Positions 39,557-51,896 of a DNA stretch of 64,000 nucleotides are shown here, piece by piece (the stretch's first letter is position 1; each line of letters begins with the position of its first letter). The stretch is from Diadophis punctatus similis (taxonomy: Eukaryota > Chordata > Lepidosauria > Squamata > Dipsadidae). Position numbers and translations under genes: made by a program. The notes beneath the pieces were generated by a model, which was given only the letters and a program-made list of their open reading frames with translations, was not told where the DNA came from and did not search any database. Location: assembly GCA_023053685.1 (NCBI GenBank), contig JALIGW010000001.1, forward strand, positions 154,401,466 through 154,465,465, in the 5' to 3' direction.

Positions 39557-40753
39557 CATGGAATATTTTCTCTAGGAGGATATTTTGAAATTTAAAAGGA
39601 ACATTATTTTCAACTAATGGCTGTTAGATTGACTGCTGATGCTTCTTATTTTTAAAAGGGAAGAGACAGCGCTTCCTCCCCAAAAGAGAGGCTGTTTTGC
39701 TGTCATCTGACATACAGAGGATCAAAAAGTTGTGTTTTCTCAAGGTCATTCCAAGGAGAAGATACCACTTCCTATCCTGACACTTGATCAATTTGATTGT
39801 GTTTGGCACAGAGGCACAGCACAGCAGGGATGGAAATACATTTCATAAATTAGGTACTGATTTATGAACTCACCCAGATGGGAAAACTCCAGAGTGCTCG
39901 GGGGCCACATACAAAACCCTCCAAATTTCTTTTACAGTTTAACATTGGAGAGAAGATATTTCACACTATGTGGAAAAAGTTCCATCAAAGAAAGAATGGG
40001 ACTGTCAGATAATTCATCTCCAGATATTCTTGTCTACAATGAGACCATAGTTTTTGCTAAAAAGCCATTTATATGAACTAAAGTTAAAATGTGGGAGGAA
40101 AGGTGGTGATAGTGATGATGACGGTGACATTAAAAAGTCCCCACTAAAACTATATTTGTCAACACGTTTTGTATTGTGTTTTTCATATACTGTAATAGCT
40201 TTTCCCGCTGCTCCTGATTATAATTTCCAAGAGGATTATGCCTTTGATAAACATAGCCAGCTAATACATAGTGCTGGATTAGCATGTCAAAATAACTGAC
40301 TGGCAATTGTTGATAAAGTTGTATCACCCTCTAGTTTTGTTTTTCTTCCTCCATATGGAGGTGAATTGGGAATGGGGAAGTCTTTTTATCTCTTCCACAT
40401 GGTTTGACTTTTATTAAAAGTGGAAGCACTACAGAACTAGGCGCTCATTCCCATTTTAAAAAGAGAGGAGGAAAGCATTTAAAATCTTGATTTATTTCCA
40501 GAGCTTCTGAGATTTGCCTTCTGTGAGAACATTTAAGCAACAACAACAACACAAGGGTTGGAGGACTAAAGCAAACACTTCAGTGTCACTTCACTATGCC
40601 AATATGTGTGGTTAAAAACTGAAAAAGTAGTTCTCATCCATGTGTCATGGTGCCATTGGTTGAGAGATTGCAAGATTTTGAAGAATGTAGTGATTGGTTT
40701 TCTGAAAAATACTTTTTAAAATCTCCCTGTCTGTCTCTGTCTCTCTGTCTCTC

Positions 40754-40785
<32 letters not shown>

Positions 40786-42117
40786 CCTCCCTATATTCAT
40801 CCATCCATCCATCCATTTATCTATCTATTGTGTATCTAAAGTATCACATGCCTAATTCACTCATTCAATGCTATAACATTTTTTTCAATCTTCCTTACAT
40901 AAATCTTTAAGCTACAGGCATTCAGCTTCTTTCGAACCAAAAGCTGTGGCTAATCTTTGAAGATTATGCCAAGGATTGCACTCCAAAATGTAGTGAGTGA
41001 GACAGAAATCAAATTAAATTTCATTTCATTTCATTTATAGTTAATTAAAATTAAATAGAGCTGGCATGATTACTCTCCAGTCATGTATTTAATCTTTTCT
41101 CCCTTCTCTCCTATTAACCTTTATAATTTGTAACAACTTTTGGTAGTCTCTGGACTTGCACCCAAGACTTTTGAGTATTACACAAAGTCCTGAAGTCTCA
41201 GACTGCATGCTTAACTAACTGAGATAGCTGCATATTCAGCTCTTACAAGTTTCAGAAAAAAACACTTCATTGACACTGTAAGTTTATTAACATAGTTATA
41301 CAACCAGTTCAGAGTTGAAGGTTGTAGTTGGCTATGGAGTATACTGTATGTTAGAATCCTTATCCAGTAAATGGAGAAGACAATGACAAAGAACTACATG
41401 TGATCATGACATAAACTAACTGAGATGTAAGTGCAAAATTACATGTAATTAGTTACAACGAATATGATTATTGTCATTCATTTAAAAATGATTGTCCTTG
41501 AGACACAGTAAACATTACAGTGTAGTGGCAACCTTGGGGGACTTTTGGAAGCAGCATCCAAAGATTTGATAGGTGCCCATGGTCCTGGGCTTCAGGTTTT
41601 TCATCTTTGCCCTAAATTATGAAAATTAGCCCTAATCAGATCTGTACTAATTCTAGGCTTAGAATCTATACTATGCCAAGCCTAATTAAACTAGATCTTA
41701 TACAGGTTACTGCCTTTATCTTACAGTGTTTTCCCCCTATAAACACAAGATACTACATTATTGAAAATAATTCTTCCTCCCTACATTTCTACAATTCCAG
41801 TGAAAATCTGTAGGTTTCCATCAGCACTGTAGAAGGAGAAAGTGCTGCATTTTATATTCTCCTTAATATTCATATCTTCAACAATATTGATGGAAAATTA
41901 GGAATCAATGAAACATATTTGGAATCAATCTTTATCTTTGAATGTTAGCATTGAATACAATGTCAACTTTGTTTATTTTAAGATGCAATTATGCTGTAGG
42001 AAATTCAAATAACAGAAAACTATTTAAAATGTTTAATGTTTCTGATTTTAAGTGGCAGATCTCAGTTTAATCTCAAAGTATGAACTCCTATATCAAATCT
42101 CACTAGAGAATGTAAAT
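39557..42117. other. No recognised gene; minor simple repeats
   Basis: AT-rich DNA with (AAC)n at 40540-40552, (ATTTC)n at 41015-41036 and a CT/CTGT tract listed separately. The frame at 40054-40299 has no known domain. Confidence 0.5.
40727..40816 (+). repeat. (CT)n/(CTGT)n tract with (CATC)n end
   Basis: CTGTCTGTCTCTGTCTCTCT-type units for about 65 bp, then CCATCCATCCATCCATTTATC. Simple repeat. Confidence 0.93.
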
Positions 42118-43780
42118 AGTTGGAAGGCCAGGATGAACATCTTTTAATTTGTTTTCAAAGGTCGATGCCAGACATTGTATGATCTTAAGGAGAATGAGGG
42201 ATGAGGGCAATTGTGTGGTTATTGGAGCAATCCTTAAAGTTGTCCTCTTTTGGCAATGGGATGAATACTGATCATTTCCTAAGCTGTGTTTGTTTCACAA
42301 AATTTTGGGCACAGGTCTGTGGTGGTTGTGGGTGGTGCAGACTTCAGCAATTCTGCATGGATGTATCAACAGCTGGGGCCTTGTTGTTTGGCAGTTGGCT
42401 CATTGCCCACACAACTTCTTCCTGAAGAATGGCTGGTTCTATTTCTGCTTCCCTTTCTTCATCATCCTGAGAGGGCTGGGCCCAGTGGTGAAATCCAATT
42501 TTTTTTTACTACTGGTTCTGTGGGCATGGCTTGGTGGGCATGGTGCGGCTTGTTGGGTGTGGCAGGGGAAGAATAGTGCAAAATCTCCATTCCCACCCAC
42601 TCTGGGGCTAGCCAGAGGTGATATTTGCCGGTTCTCCAAACTACTCAAAATTTCCGCTATCGGTTCTCCGAACTACTCAAAATTTCTGCTACCGGTTCTC
42701 CAGGACTTGTCAGAACCTGCTGGATTTCACCCCTGGCTGGGCCTCTTTGTTGCTGGTCTACAGCTTTTTTGTATATTCTCACCATCTGTTCTTCTCACCT
42801 GGTTGATCAGACAGGATTAGGAAAGACCTTAACTTGTTTTTGATGATGTTTTTATGAACAGTAAATGGCGCTCAACCCTTTTGACATGTGCAAATTGCAT
42901 TTTTGTACATTCCTAGTGCCACCCCTCTTCTAGCTGCTTGCAATGCTGCTCCCAGTAAATTTCATTGGCTTTTCTTGCTATGCTTTGGAAATCCCCATTC
43001 ATTCTTCTTGCTACTTTGGCTGCTTTTCTTTGCTCACCTAATCTGATAGCTTCCTCTCATACCCATTTTGGACGTTTTCTTAGGTTTCTTGTATGCTACG
43101 TGTTTAACTATTGTTTCAATGATGATCAATCAAATTTCTTGCCATAAAGCATCTGGCATCTTCTCAGCAGTGTTTCAGCATTTCAAACCTATTTTTCAAC
43201 CCAACTGCATATGTGGAGAGGATTTTGGTGATGTCAAACTTTTTCAATGGTACTGTCTTGTTGATGATGCAGAATTTGACTCTGATCTTAGCCATCAGCA
43301 AGTCATAATTTGAACCACAATCAGCATCTGGATATGTCTTGACAGCAAAGACGGAATGGACCATCAGTGACTGCATTACACAGACTGTAATCACACAGCT
43401 TATTTGGTGAGGTCCAAGTGTATAAGTGATGCTTGTACTTTTTAAACCAGCTAGTCATGATTTGAAAACAATTTTCATGGCAAAATTGAACCGAAAGATT
43501 GCTTGCATCATTCCTCTCCCCAAGTCCAAAGCTTCCAGTGGATGCCTATTTCTGCTTGGCTGCAAAATTTTGCATTTAAATCACCCAATGTACAAACAAT
43601 GTCTTTTGGGGGCACTTGCTTTGAAGTTTTATTTTTTTAATGCTAGCATAAAAAACTTCTATTTCAAGCTCCATTGCATTAGCCGTCGGTGCGTAGACTT
43701 GGATAACTGTGATTTCGAGGGGCTTGGCAAAGATTTGAAGGGTCATAATGCGCTCATTAACTGTTGAGAAGCTTTCCCTT
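42118..43780 (-). mobile_element. Bov-B (RTE) LINE fragment, endonuclease to reverse transcriptase
   Basis: On the minus strand the broken frames give LQIFAKPLEITVIQVYAPTA (endonuclease, from about 43740), then KTYPDADCGSNYDLLMAKIR and VGLKNRFEMLKH (about 43394-43170), and past the inserted MITE EPAILQEEVVWAMSQLPNNK followed by SVFIPLPKEDNFKDCSNNHT (about 42450-42230). From family knowledge these match Bov-B RTE: ITVIQVYAPT, RPGADCGSDHELLMAKFRLK, EPEVLESEVEWAL...NNKA and SVFIPIPKKG...CSNYRTIAL. There are many frameshifts and stops; the downstream catalytic YADD region and 3' end are absent. Bov-B is known for horizontal transfer among squamates, ticks and ruminants. Confidence 0.85.
42483..42735 (+). 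mobile_element. 253-bp hAT MITE nested in the Bov-B LINE
   Basis: Starts CAGTGGTGAAATCC and ends GGATTTCACCCCTG. The perfect 8-bp duplication GCTGGGCC is at 42475-42482 and 42736-42743. It contains an internal ~34-bp tandem copy of TTCTCC(A/G)AACTACTCAAAA. It sits between the endonuclease and reverse-transcriptase parts of the LINE. Confidence 0.93.
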
Positions 43781-45656
43781 GCTTGGGCAAGTTTCTTGCT
43801 TATGATAAATTATATCATAGCAAATTTTTATTCTGTGCAGTCTTTTAAAAAAATGAGCCAAGCTGCCTATCTATCCTTTTTCACCTAAGATAATTATTTT
43901 CTGAATCGATTTTTGTTCATTTAATCTTCCTTATTGTTAAGAGGGAAAATGCAAATCAGTAACATTTAAGAAAATTGTTGCCTAAAATCTATATGCCATC
44001 TAGTACTGCCAAAAAATCTGCAAGAAGGTAGAATGTCATTTTGGGAAATAACTGAGTGTAAAAAAAATATCTGCACCTTAGCTTTATGCATAATTATCAC
44101 ACCCAAACAGCAGGTCTGTATATTGTATAGATTTTATGAATTATCTGATTAGTTGCAGAGCGAGACTAAACAATGAAGACAGAGAACTGGTTTGTACTCA
44201 GAAAAAAGTGGGTTGCAATCTGAAGAAGTATTGAGATGGGTCACTATGATCACTTATGTCAGGAATTAAGATCAAAATTTGGTCACATTTCAGCTCTGTT
44301 GCAGGTCACAACCCCTGTAATTTCTGTCACTCAGTTCAGTGGAAGTCGCTGTTATTTAATGGCAGTGTCTATGGATTCAATCACGAAGTCAGTTGATGTT
44401 GCAGTAAATCTTTTGCTCCCTTGACAGTGTCTGGGATGGGGGAAGCAAGTTTTTGCTTTCACAGTTGTGACCCTGGGATCCATAGATTGGAGTCTTTTCC
44501 CCTCTGTCTTCCATAGAAGTCAGTGGCCCTCATTAACTTCTCTGAGATTGTTCATGCAGTCCATCATACCGATGGCTACTTTGCTAGTATAAGAATAATG
44601 CTAATCACACTAACAATTTATTTACAGCCTACCTTGAGTGCCCCTCATTGACATTCACACTCTTGTAGTCTTTCAGTCTAAGAAGTTGGGTTCTTTGGCA
44701 TTGCTGCAATGTGCAAAACAATAAGGAAACCCCCCAAATCATCTCCAACTATTTTTTTTCAATACAGAATAAATGTATGGATTTTCTACAATGGTGTTAT
44801 CCTTAGAGCTAATATCAAATTCTCCTTCACAGTGGAATGACATTTTTTGAGGCAGAACATTGGAGCTCCTTTAAGAAGTTGCCATTTTGGAGTGGATAAT
44901 ATGTCATTTGTTCCAGCTGATGTATCCCTAGATAGAAGGGACATTGTTCTGTAAGCAGAAGACAGAGAACAATAGAAAATCAAGGAAAGGAAAGCAGGGT
45001 CTACTTTCTGTCATTCTTCTATTTCTGCCCCATAAATGTCTGGGAAATGTCACTGCAGACAATGAGACTCAGATTGGAAATGATGCATGGTAAATTATCA
45101 CTACAGGCAAACCCATGCTTAGAAAGAAAATGAGACCATAATTGTGGTGCATGGCTAGTTCTTAGTATTAGTTTTACTGTCTTTGATCAACAATAACTTT
45201 TCATACATTGCGTAGCGTAATAACTTAAATTTGGGCAGAGCTGGACAAAGTGCTCATTAGCACTAAGAAATCAGTACAAATATTCTCTTATTATTTAGAT
45301 AGATTCATTAGCATTTTTATGAACGTGCAGAAAAAAAACATACAATGATTGTATATTTTTTTTTCAAAAAGTTCCAAATACAATTCTTAGCTGGCTTCCA
45401 AGAAAGACAAATGGCAATGTTTTCATTTTGTTTTGGACAAATCATTTTAATAATGATGCCTGAAGAATCTGTTTGTTTATTTTTCCCTGGCTATATACAA
45501 GGTTTTCAGATATTTTAATGAACTGAGTCTTTTGTTTCTTTAAGGTACACCACAGAAAGTGTACACTAATGTGTTTTTCTGTAAGATACAGTAATTAGGG
45601 TTTGAATATTGAGATTATACACAGGAAGAAAGACTTAAGATGTTTGTTGCTGACAA
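43781..45656. other. No recognised gene or repeat
   Basis: Nothing supported. Some of 43781-43900 could be diverged upstream Bov-B sequence. Confidence 0.4.
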
Positions 45657-45785
45657 AGAGGAAACATTCTTATGGTCCCACTCCTCCCTTCCTATTCCCC
45701 CACACAAACACTTATTTTATTGTAGACTTTGCACACAGGGCAATACTATAAAACCACACTGTTGTCTAAATAAAATAACTGGCTG
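45657..45785 (+). repeat. ~130-bp direct repeat, copy 1
   Basis: GAGGAAACATTCTTATGGTC through CCACACTGTTGTCTAAATAA to ACTGGCTG. It matches 46086-46212 with roughly eight to ten differences. The two copies bracket an L1 ORF2 piece. Confidence 0.88.
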
Positions 45786-46085
45786 TTGTATTTCTTTATA
45801 GAATTCTGCAGGAATTCCATCTGGCCCCGGTGTTTTATTTATTTTATTTTTTTGAATCGCCGTTTTCATCTCCATCATCATAATTTTATCATTTAACATT
45901 TCTTTAGTTATATCTGATACTAGGGGGAGACTCCTCTCATTTAAGTAGTTCTTCATATCTTCTACTATTTTTTCCTGATTATACAAAGATTTAAAGAATT
46001 TTTGTACAATATTCTTCTTCTCTTCCATCTGATGACATCTATTTCCCTCTTCGTCTTGCAATTGTTGAATTGATTTTTTTTTTTT
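45786..46085 (-). mobile_element. L1 ORF2 internal fragment (start of RT)
   Basis: The minus strand reads EEKKNIVQKFFKSLYNQEK, KNYLNERSLPLVSDITKEML and KTPGPDGIPAEFYKEIQQ, the linker and first block of the L1 reverse transcriptase (N.SPGPDG...EFYK). About 300 bp with no 3' end or poly-A on the expected side. It lies between two copies of a ~130-bp direct repeat, which is unusual for normal L1 insertion. Confidence 0.8.
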
Positions 46086-46212
46086 GAGGAAACATTCTTA
46101 CGGTCCCACTCCTCCCTTCCTATTCCCCCCACACAAACACTTGTTTTATTGTAGGCTTTGCACACAGTGCAATACTATCAAACCACACTGTTGTCAAAAT
46201 AAAATATCTAGC
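46086..46212 (+). repeat. ~130-bp direct repeat, copy 2
   Basis: Second copy of 45657-45785 (GAGGAAACATTCTTACGGTC through CCACACTGTTGTCAAAATAA to AGCTGGCT). The divergence between copies suggests an old event. Confidence 0.88.
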
Positions 46213-46539
46213 TGGCTATAGCAAATAGTTGCATGTTGGAAAATATGTAACATTTGAAAGGAAACGAACAGTACCTCCAAAGAGGTAGTACATTTTTTTA
46301 AATGAAACAAGTTAAAAATGTCTTCAAATCAAATACATAATCTGTCTGTTCCAAATAGTCTGGTACATTGAAATCTCCAGGTTGAGCTAATTTCTGGAGA
46401 CTTCATGGACAGATCCATGTAGTTTTCTGGGCAGCAATAAGGAAGTTTGTTGTTAACTTCTTCGAGGATGTTTTTTCAACTTTTCAGTTTAGACACCACT
46501 CAAGCATTGTCTGAAGTCCTCCTGTTCTGATCTGGGTCA

Positions 46540-46995
46540 CACTGGCAGGTGCAGGTACCAATAAAGTCTGTTTATTGCACAGCTCTACTGTGACAGAGGC
46601 TGTATCTGGCTAAATGACCCCAAGTCAAGTGTTCCTTGTGAGAGGGGTGGGGCTGCTTCCTCGTGAGCAGCCTCACAGACCTCCTCTGTGTTTCCCTCTG
46701 CTCCACTCTCCATGCCCGCAGATTGGATGAGGGAGGCAGCTGTTCCTTGTCAGAGGGGGATATGTTGCCTTTCATCACCACTGACCATTGGCTTACAATT
46801 CTCCCTGGCTTTTGTTAGGGAAGGTGGCTCCCAACTGCTTCCACCAATGCCAGACAGGCCTGAAACTGTATTGTCCTCAGCTTCAGGCTCTGTCGGCATT
46901 CTTGGGGAAACATACCATCCCTGTAGGATGGTCCTGGTTCCACCTCCCCCTCCTCCTCAGCACTGGCTTCTGATGTGGCCATCACACTTCCCATC
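46540..46995 (-). mobile_element. Unclassified retroelement-like block, possible LTR or 3' end
   Basis: A GC-richer block. On the minus strand it contains an AATAAA signal (about 46559-46564, reading CAATAAACAGACTTTATTGG) after a coding-like stretch (RRSVRLLTRKQPHPSHKEHL). A polyadenylation signal near one edge would fit an LTR or LINE 3' end, but no terminal repeats or recognisable protein domain were found. Confidence 0.3.
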
Positions 46996-49900
46996 TAAAT
47001 ACTAACAAGCTTCTGAACCTCAATAATATCTCATAGATCCTGCACTTGCTGAGGCTCTGGATGGTTTTTTTTAGCAGGTCTTAAATAATTACTAATGCAT
47101 TATTTTATAAGACTTCAGTTCTCAATCAATAAAGTGGAACAGCAAGAAAATGTGAGCTGTGGGACTCTTGAGGTTACAGATCAGCAACTTTTAGGAAGAC
47201 AGAGGTTAGCTGAAAATCTTCCAATAATATCTTATTTTTTCTACCATGAACTTCTTATATACACAAGATCAACTTCTAAAAAGGTGAAAGAGTAAAATTG
47301 AAGAGTTGCATGAGCAAATGTGTGAAGCAATGATGAAAATGGAAAAGGTATCTTTATGTTCATGTAGATGTGGTTTGTCAGATATTGCTAAACTAACTCA
47401 CAGTCTTCTGTGGAACTATAGGTTCTCCAAACTAATTCTAGGGTGGGTTGTTGTTTTTAACATGTTACTTTCTTTTCTCCCTTTCTCTCTGTGACTCTAC
47501 TAAGACTACTCAGCTATCCAGTCTGAGTGACTTCATTATCCTCCCATCTACCATCAGTAATTGGGTCTGATAGCAACCCAAATTGACTAACTTTTCCCTT
47601 AGCAGAGAAATTTGAATGTATTATTTATTAGCTGTATTAAAACTGCCTTGCACACAAACTTTTTTCTTCTTCTTTGTTGTCACAAATTTTGTCCTTTTTG
47701 TTGTTGTTGTTTTGTTTTTAGGGGAGGATAAGTATTACAAGATTGACTCTGAAGTCAGTTGACTTGATCTTTTTAGTATTCCAATCAGATTCCACACATT
47801 TAAATACGGCGTCTTCACTATCGTGGCATACTTTCTGTATCTCTTCCATGTATCTAATAAAATTGGTTCCTATGAGGAGGACAGATGAAATTATAAGTCT
47901 CAACACCTCTGTCAGAAATGACATGAATAGTGACATGAATAGTGTAAGATACCCATTAGGGAAACTGACCCAACTGATCCATTGCCTCCCTTTACTCTTT
48001 TCTGGTTAGTAAACTTAGAGTGCCTTTAGGAATTTGTGGCAGGTTCTCAAAGTATAGTTGAGAGGATCCTGATCATAATACATTACAAATAGGCCTCATG
48101 GAATCCGCACACATTTGATCTTAAGCACTGGTGGAGGCATTGTTTCAATTTCTCTTAGCGTTTTCTGTGGAGTAGATAGCAGCTGGGACTGTATTCCGTT
48201 TCCTTTTCAGTTTCTTTCACAAATCAAAACACTTTGCATGGCTCTTTTTTTTTTTTTGCACAGTCTCATAAATAGTACTGAACCAACTGAGGGAGAGAAC
48301 TAGTTCTGCAATTTGTAGGTCCCGTTTCAACGGCTTGAATGTTCTCCGTAGAACTAAACAGATGGGGAAAATACATAGGGAGTGGGAGAAGAGCCAAAAT
48401 TGTCAGAACACTATAAATGTAACAGTACTGGTTGTTCTCATAACAGTCTCATCTCAGTTGCTTTTCTATGGCAATCTGTCCAGGATGCTGAGCTTTGTTC
48501 TCACATTCAGCCATATGTTCTTACTAGGCCAATGTGCTAAATAAAGAATCAGCATTTTGCAAAGAAGCTATACAGCGTTGACAACTATTCTAAAACTGAA
48601 TATTTGTTTGGCATCCTGATCACGGTGCTCTCAAGTAATAATTTACATTTAGTAACACTGGCATTTTATTTTTGTTAGGTTACCCTAACAAGTGATTGTA
48701 ATCATTTTTGAGGTGCTACTTCTGAGGAATCTTTCATATTTAGTTTGACTTGTTGCAAATGACCTCATGCTGCAGCGCTGGGCACACTGGCTTTGTTTTG
48801 TATTGCTGTTTTTGCTGTCTTTAATCCCATTTTCCCCAACCAGATTAAGATGAAAAGAATAATGGGATAAGCCTTGGATGCATTTTGAATGATCAAATAA
48901 GGATTTTTTGGGGGGACATACGGATAACACAGAGATATTTTCAATAACAGACTTATGTTTTCACTATATACTCTTTTCTTGATTTCTTAAGTATTTATTT
49001 TATCAATTGAATATAAAATAGAAGAACCTTTTTCATTCATTACAGTTGTTAAAATAGGAGTCAGACATTCAATTGGAGACAGAAACCACCATCAGATCTT
49101 GATCTACCCCTGTTATGCCCATATTTTGTTTCTATTCAACACTATGTTTTTCTATATTCATCTACAATAAATCTTCCATCGTTAATTATTCATATTTCTT
49201 CTTCACATTGCCAATATTAACAGATAAATTCAGCTGTCTATAACTGAAAGTATTTTTAGGGATTCATTTATAGTTAGAATCCATTTGTTCATTTTGTTAT
49301 TATGACCCACTGACCAATTTGATAGATAACAAGTTAACAAACAAAATATAATGGCTTTTAAAATTTTAAAAAAGAGAGAAGGAAAATTTAAATGTTTTAA
49401 AAATAGACATTAAGTTTTTGATATTCAAATAGTGCCCTGTTAATTATCAAATATTAATAGTGCGCTATTAATTATCAAATATTAAGATTGCCAGCTAATC
49501 AAGAGAAATTAGTCAGCTGCTAATTGGAGGCAAATTTGGATTCTATTGTAGAAAATTTGGCTATTTTAAGCATTATTTTTGAGTCCTGGTTAAACAAAAA
49601 TAACAGATATAGAATTTATCATGGAGGAAAATTATTAAGAAATTTTATACTGTACACCTCTTGGGGGAAAGTTTGTAAAAATCATAATATTCATTTGGTT
49701 TCTTACCTTTAGTACATGTTCTATTATGTTCAGCTTGAATGTTACTATTCAAAAGTCATTCCCTCTGCTGTGCCTTGGCCTATTTGTAGCCCCAAATCAG
49801 CAGTTCTTTTGAAGAATATCTGGATTTCAGTAGGTTAGCCTTCACTCTAGACATCCAGGAGGAATGCTAACTGTTCATCAAAAATAATTGAACCAAATAT

Positions 49901-51129
49901 TATGGGGGAAAATTATACTTTTAAGATTAAAGATCATGCCCCTGTCTGAACTTCGGTCAATCTGCTTCACTGTAGGCCTGCCATATTTAGGTCACAGTGC
50001 TGTACAGCATCCTCAAAAGATTAGGTGAAACATCATCAAACATAGTTGAGGTAATGCATCCATATTTGGATTTGCCCAGATAAACAACATTAGGTATTAG
50101 AAGAGATATGTATTTGACATATTAGCAAAGACTTTGGAAGTTGTTATACAGAGAATAATATGTCAATCCAGTCAGTTATTGGGAGAATATAAATTATCCC
50201 ATTGGGAATAATAAATTCTGGGTCTGTAACAGTAAACTCTCTTCGGTTTAAGAACCTGGTCACTTCTGCTTCATTCTTTGTATGAAGAGGGATATGAGTT
50301 GCACTGCTTTACCTGGCCAAGAAATATGGATCTGCTGAACTAGTTATTTTACATTAGTATTGTGCTGGGGAAGTATTTTGTTTCCAGTTACAATCAGCAC
50401 ATTAATTAATTTGGCAGAAATCAGAATCCACTTCAATTGCACATATAATAAATTCACTGGACATTCTGCCACATTCTATCTATGTCAATAAAAGGATTAT
50501 TTTGATGTTTTGCCAGAGGAAGCATCTGCAATCTTAATCATGATTTAGTATCTCTTTGTGTGTTTTTATATCATTGTTAAGATGTAACATGTCACTGCCT
50601 TTCATCAACTGCCTTGGCTGTCATTCGTATAGATGGCAGCTGTAGCAAAATCCTAATCACAATTTTTCACTTTGCACTAAGGTATTATATGATTTGGGCC
50701 TTTTAAAACTTGCCCTGCAATTCTTTTAACCTCTATACCTTAATATGTAATGAGAAAGGACTAAACTATCCCTTTGAGAAAAAGCAGTTATGCTCTTAGT
50801 TAAATGTGAGCAGGATGAGTATCCTGTGTTTGAAAACTCTGCCACTGATGATTCCTGTGCTATAATCATCATTATTATGGCTATTTCAAAGTCAAACCTA
50901 TAGTTTAATTTTCATTTTAAAGCATTAGTATGGCCCTCATTACCATTTATTTCCTCCCATTCAGTCAAGCCTTCTTTTTCATAATACATATCTTCCCATA
51001 TGAAATAAGAAATTTAATACTTCAAAATTTTGATGGAAATAATTTTACGCAGATGATAAAATGTCCTATGGCCTCCATGCTGTAGTTATACTAAGAGACT
51101 ATGAGTGACAGTATTACACAATGAGAGCT
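46996..51129. other. No recognised gene; long AT-rich intron stretch
   Basis: Contains (GTT)n at about 47698-47712 and a T-run at 48247-48258. The open frames at 47718-47936 (-) and 47743-48009 (+) overlap on opposite strands and have no known domain. Nothing else supported. Confidence 0.5.
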
Positions 51130-51273
51130 AACAGTTAACAGTAACAGCATTGGAAGGAACCTTAGAGGTCATCTAGTCCAACCCCCTGCTCACACAGGAG
51201 ACCTATACTAGGGATTCAAACCGCCGAACTGCCTTCTGATCGACAAGCTCAGTGTCTTAGCTACTGAGCCACC
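51130..51273 (-). repeat. tRNA-derived SINE with CR1-like 3' end
   Basis: Read on the minus strand: GGTGGCTCAGTAGCTAAGAC (A box), GGCGGTTTGAATCCCTAG (B box), then AGCAGGGGGTTGGACTAGAT, GACCTCTAAGGTTCCTTCCA and an AACAGT-type tail. The GGTTGGACTAGATGACCTC segment is the shared CR1 3' end, implying mobilisation by a CR1 LINE. A second copy is at 63576. Confidence 0.75.
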
Positions 51274-51310
51274 TTTCTAAGTAGACCAAAGTAGAAATTG
51301 ATAAGAGCTA

Positions 51311-51352
51311 GTTTGGTTTTGGTTTTGGTTTTGGTTTTGGTTTTGGTTTTGG
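51311..51352 (+). repeat. (TTTTGG)n hexamer array
   Basis: About seven units placed at the 5' edge of a SINE (GGTGTAGTC follows). It is a local expansion, not a telomere. Confidence 0.93.
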
Positions 51353-51535
51353 TGTAGTCAGGCCAGAAACTAGGAGACAGCAAATTCTAGTCCCACATTA
51401 GGCACAAAGCCAGCTAGGTGACCTTGGACCAGTTACATACACTCAGCCTGAAGAAGGAGGCAATGGCAAACTACGTCTGAAGTCTTGCGAAGAAAACTGC
51501 AGAGACTTGTCCAGCCATCACCAGGGGTCAATACT
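51346..51535 (+). repeat. Sauria-type SINE with Bov-B-like tail
   Basis: GGTGTAGTCAGGCCAGAAAC, AATTCTAGTCCCACATTAGG (B-box area) and AGGTGACCTTGGACCAGTTA, then GGAGGCAATGGCAAACTACG, TCTTGCGAAGAAAACTGCAG and GAGACTTGTCCAGCCATCAC. The last part resembles the 3' region of Bov-B LINEs, the known partner of Sauria SINEs. Confidence 0.75.
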
Positions 51536-51896
51536 TTATTATTTTATTATTTTATTATTTTTATTATTGTATTATTGTATTATTTATTTATTTATTCATT
51601 CATTCATTCATTTAGTCAAGTATGTATTTGATAATATGCATTAAGTATAACATTATTTGAATACATAAAACGGGTACAAATAAAAGGGAACATTTGGACA
51701 GGGACGGTAGGCACGCTGGTGCACTTACGCACGCCCCTTACTGACCTCTTAGGAATGGGGTGAGGTCAACAGTAGACAGTTGAAGGTTAAAATTTTGGGG
51801 ATGTAACCACAGAGTCAGGTAGTGAGTTCCAGGCATTAACCACTCTGTTGCTGAAGTTGTATTTTCTGCAATCAAGTTTGGAGCTGATACAATACT
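51536..51896 (-). mobile_element. CR1/L3-type LINE 3' end with (ATTT)n tail
   Basis: The minus strand reproduces the 3' end of the LINE at 26917: CGTGCCTACCGTCCCTGTCC, CTAAGAGGTCAGTAAGGGGC and the coding end (TTTAACCTTCAACTGTCTAC). The tail is on the low-coordinate side as ATTTT/ATTT/ATTC units (51536-51614). 5'-truncated. Confidence 0.85.

Noticed and set aside
39870..40080. C2H2 zinc-finger pseudogene
   Set aside because: A TTGGAGAGAAG...TGTGGAAAAAGTTCC stretch loosely recalls a finger linker, but only ~45 bp agree and the cysteine/histidine spacing is absent.
46540..46995. Endogenous retrovirus LTR
   Set aside because: AATAAA and GC-rich composition are suggestive, but no TG...CA ends, second LTR, primer site or retroviral protein was seen; kept only as an unclassified repeat.
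47718..48009. Opposed ~70-88 codon frames preceded by a pyrimidine tract and TTTTTAG
   Set aside because: Acceptor-like only; no matching donor or recognisable protein.
51311..51352. TTTTGG array as an interstitial telomere
   Set aside because: The vertebrate telomere unit is TTAGGG; this is a local expansion at a SINE edge.
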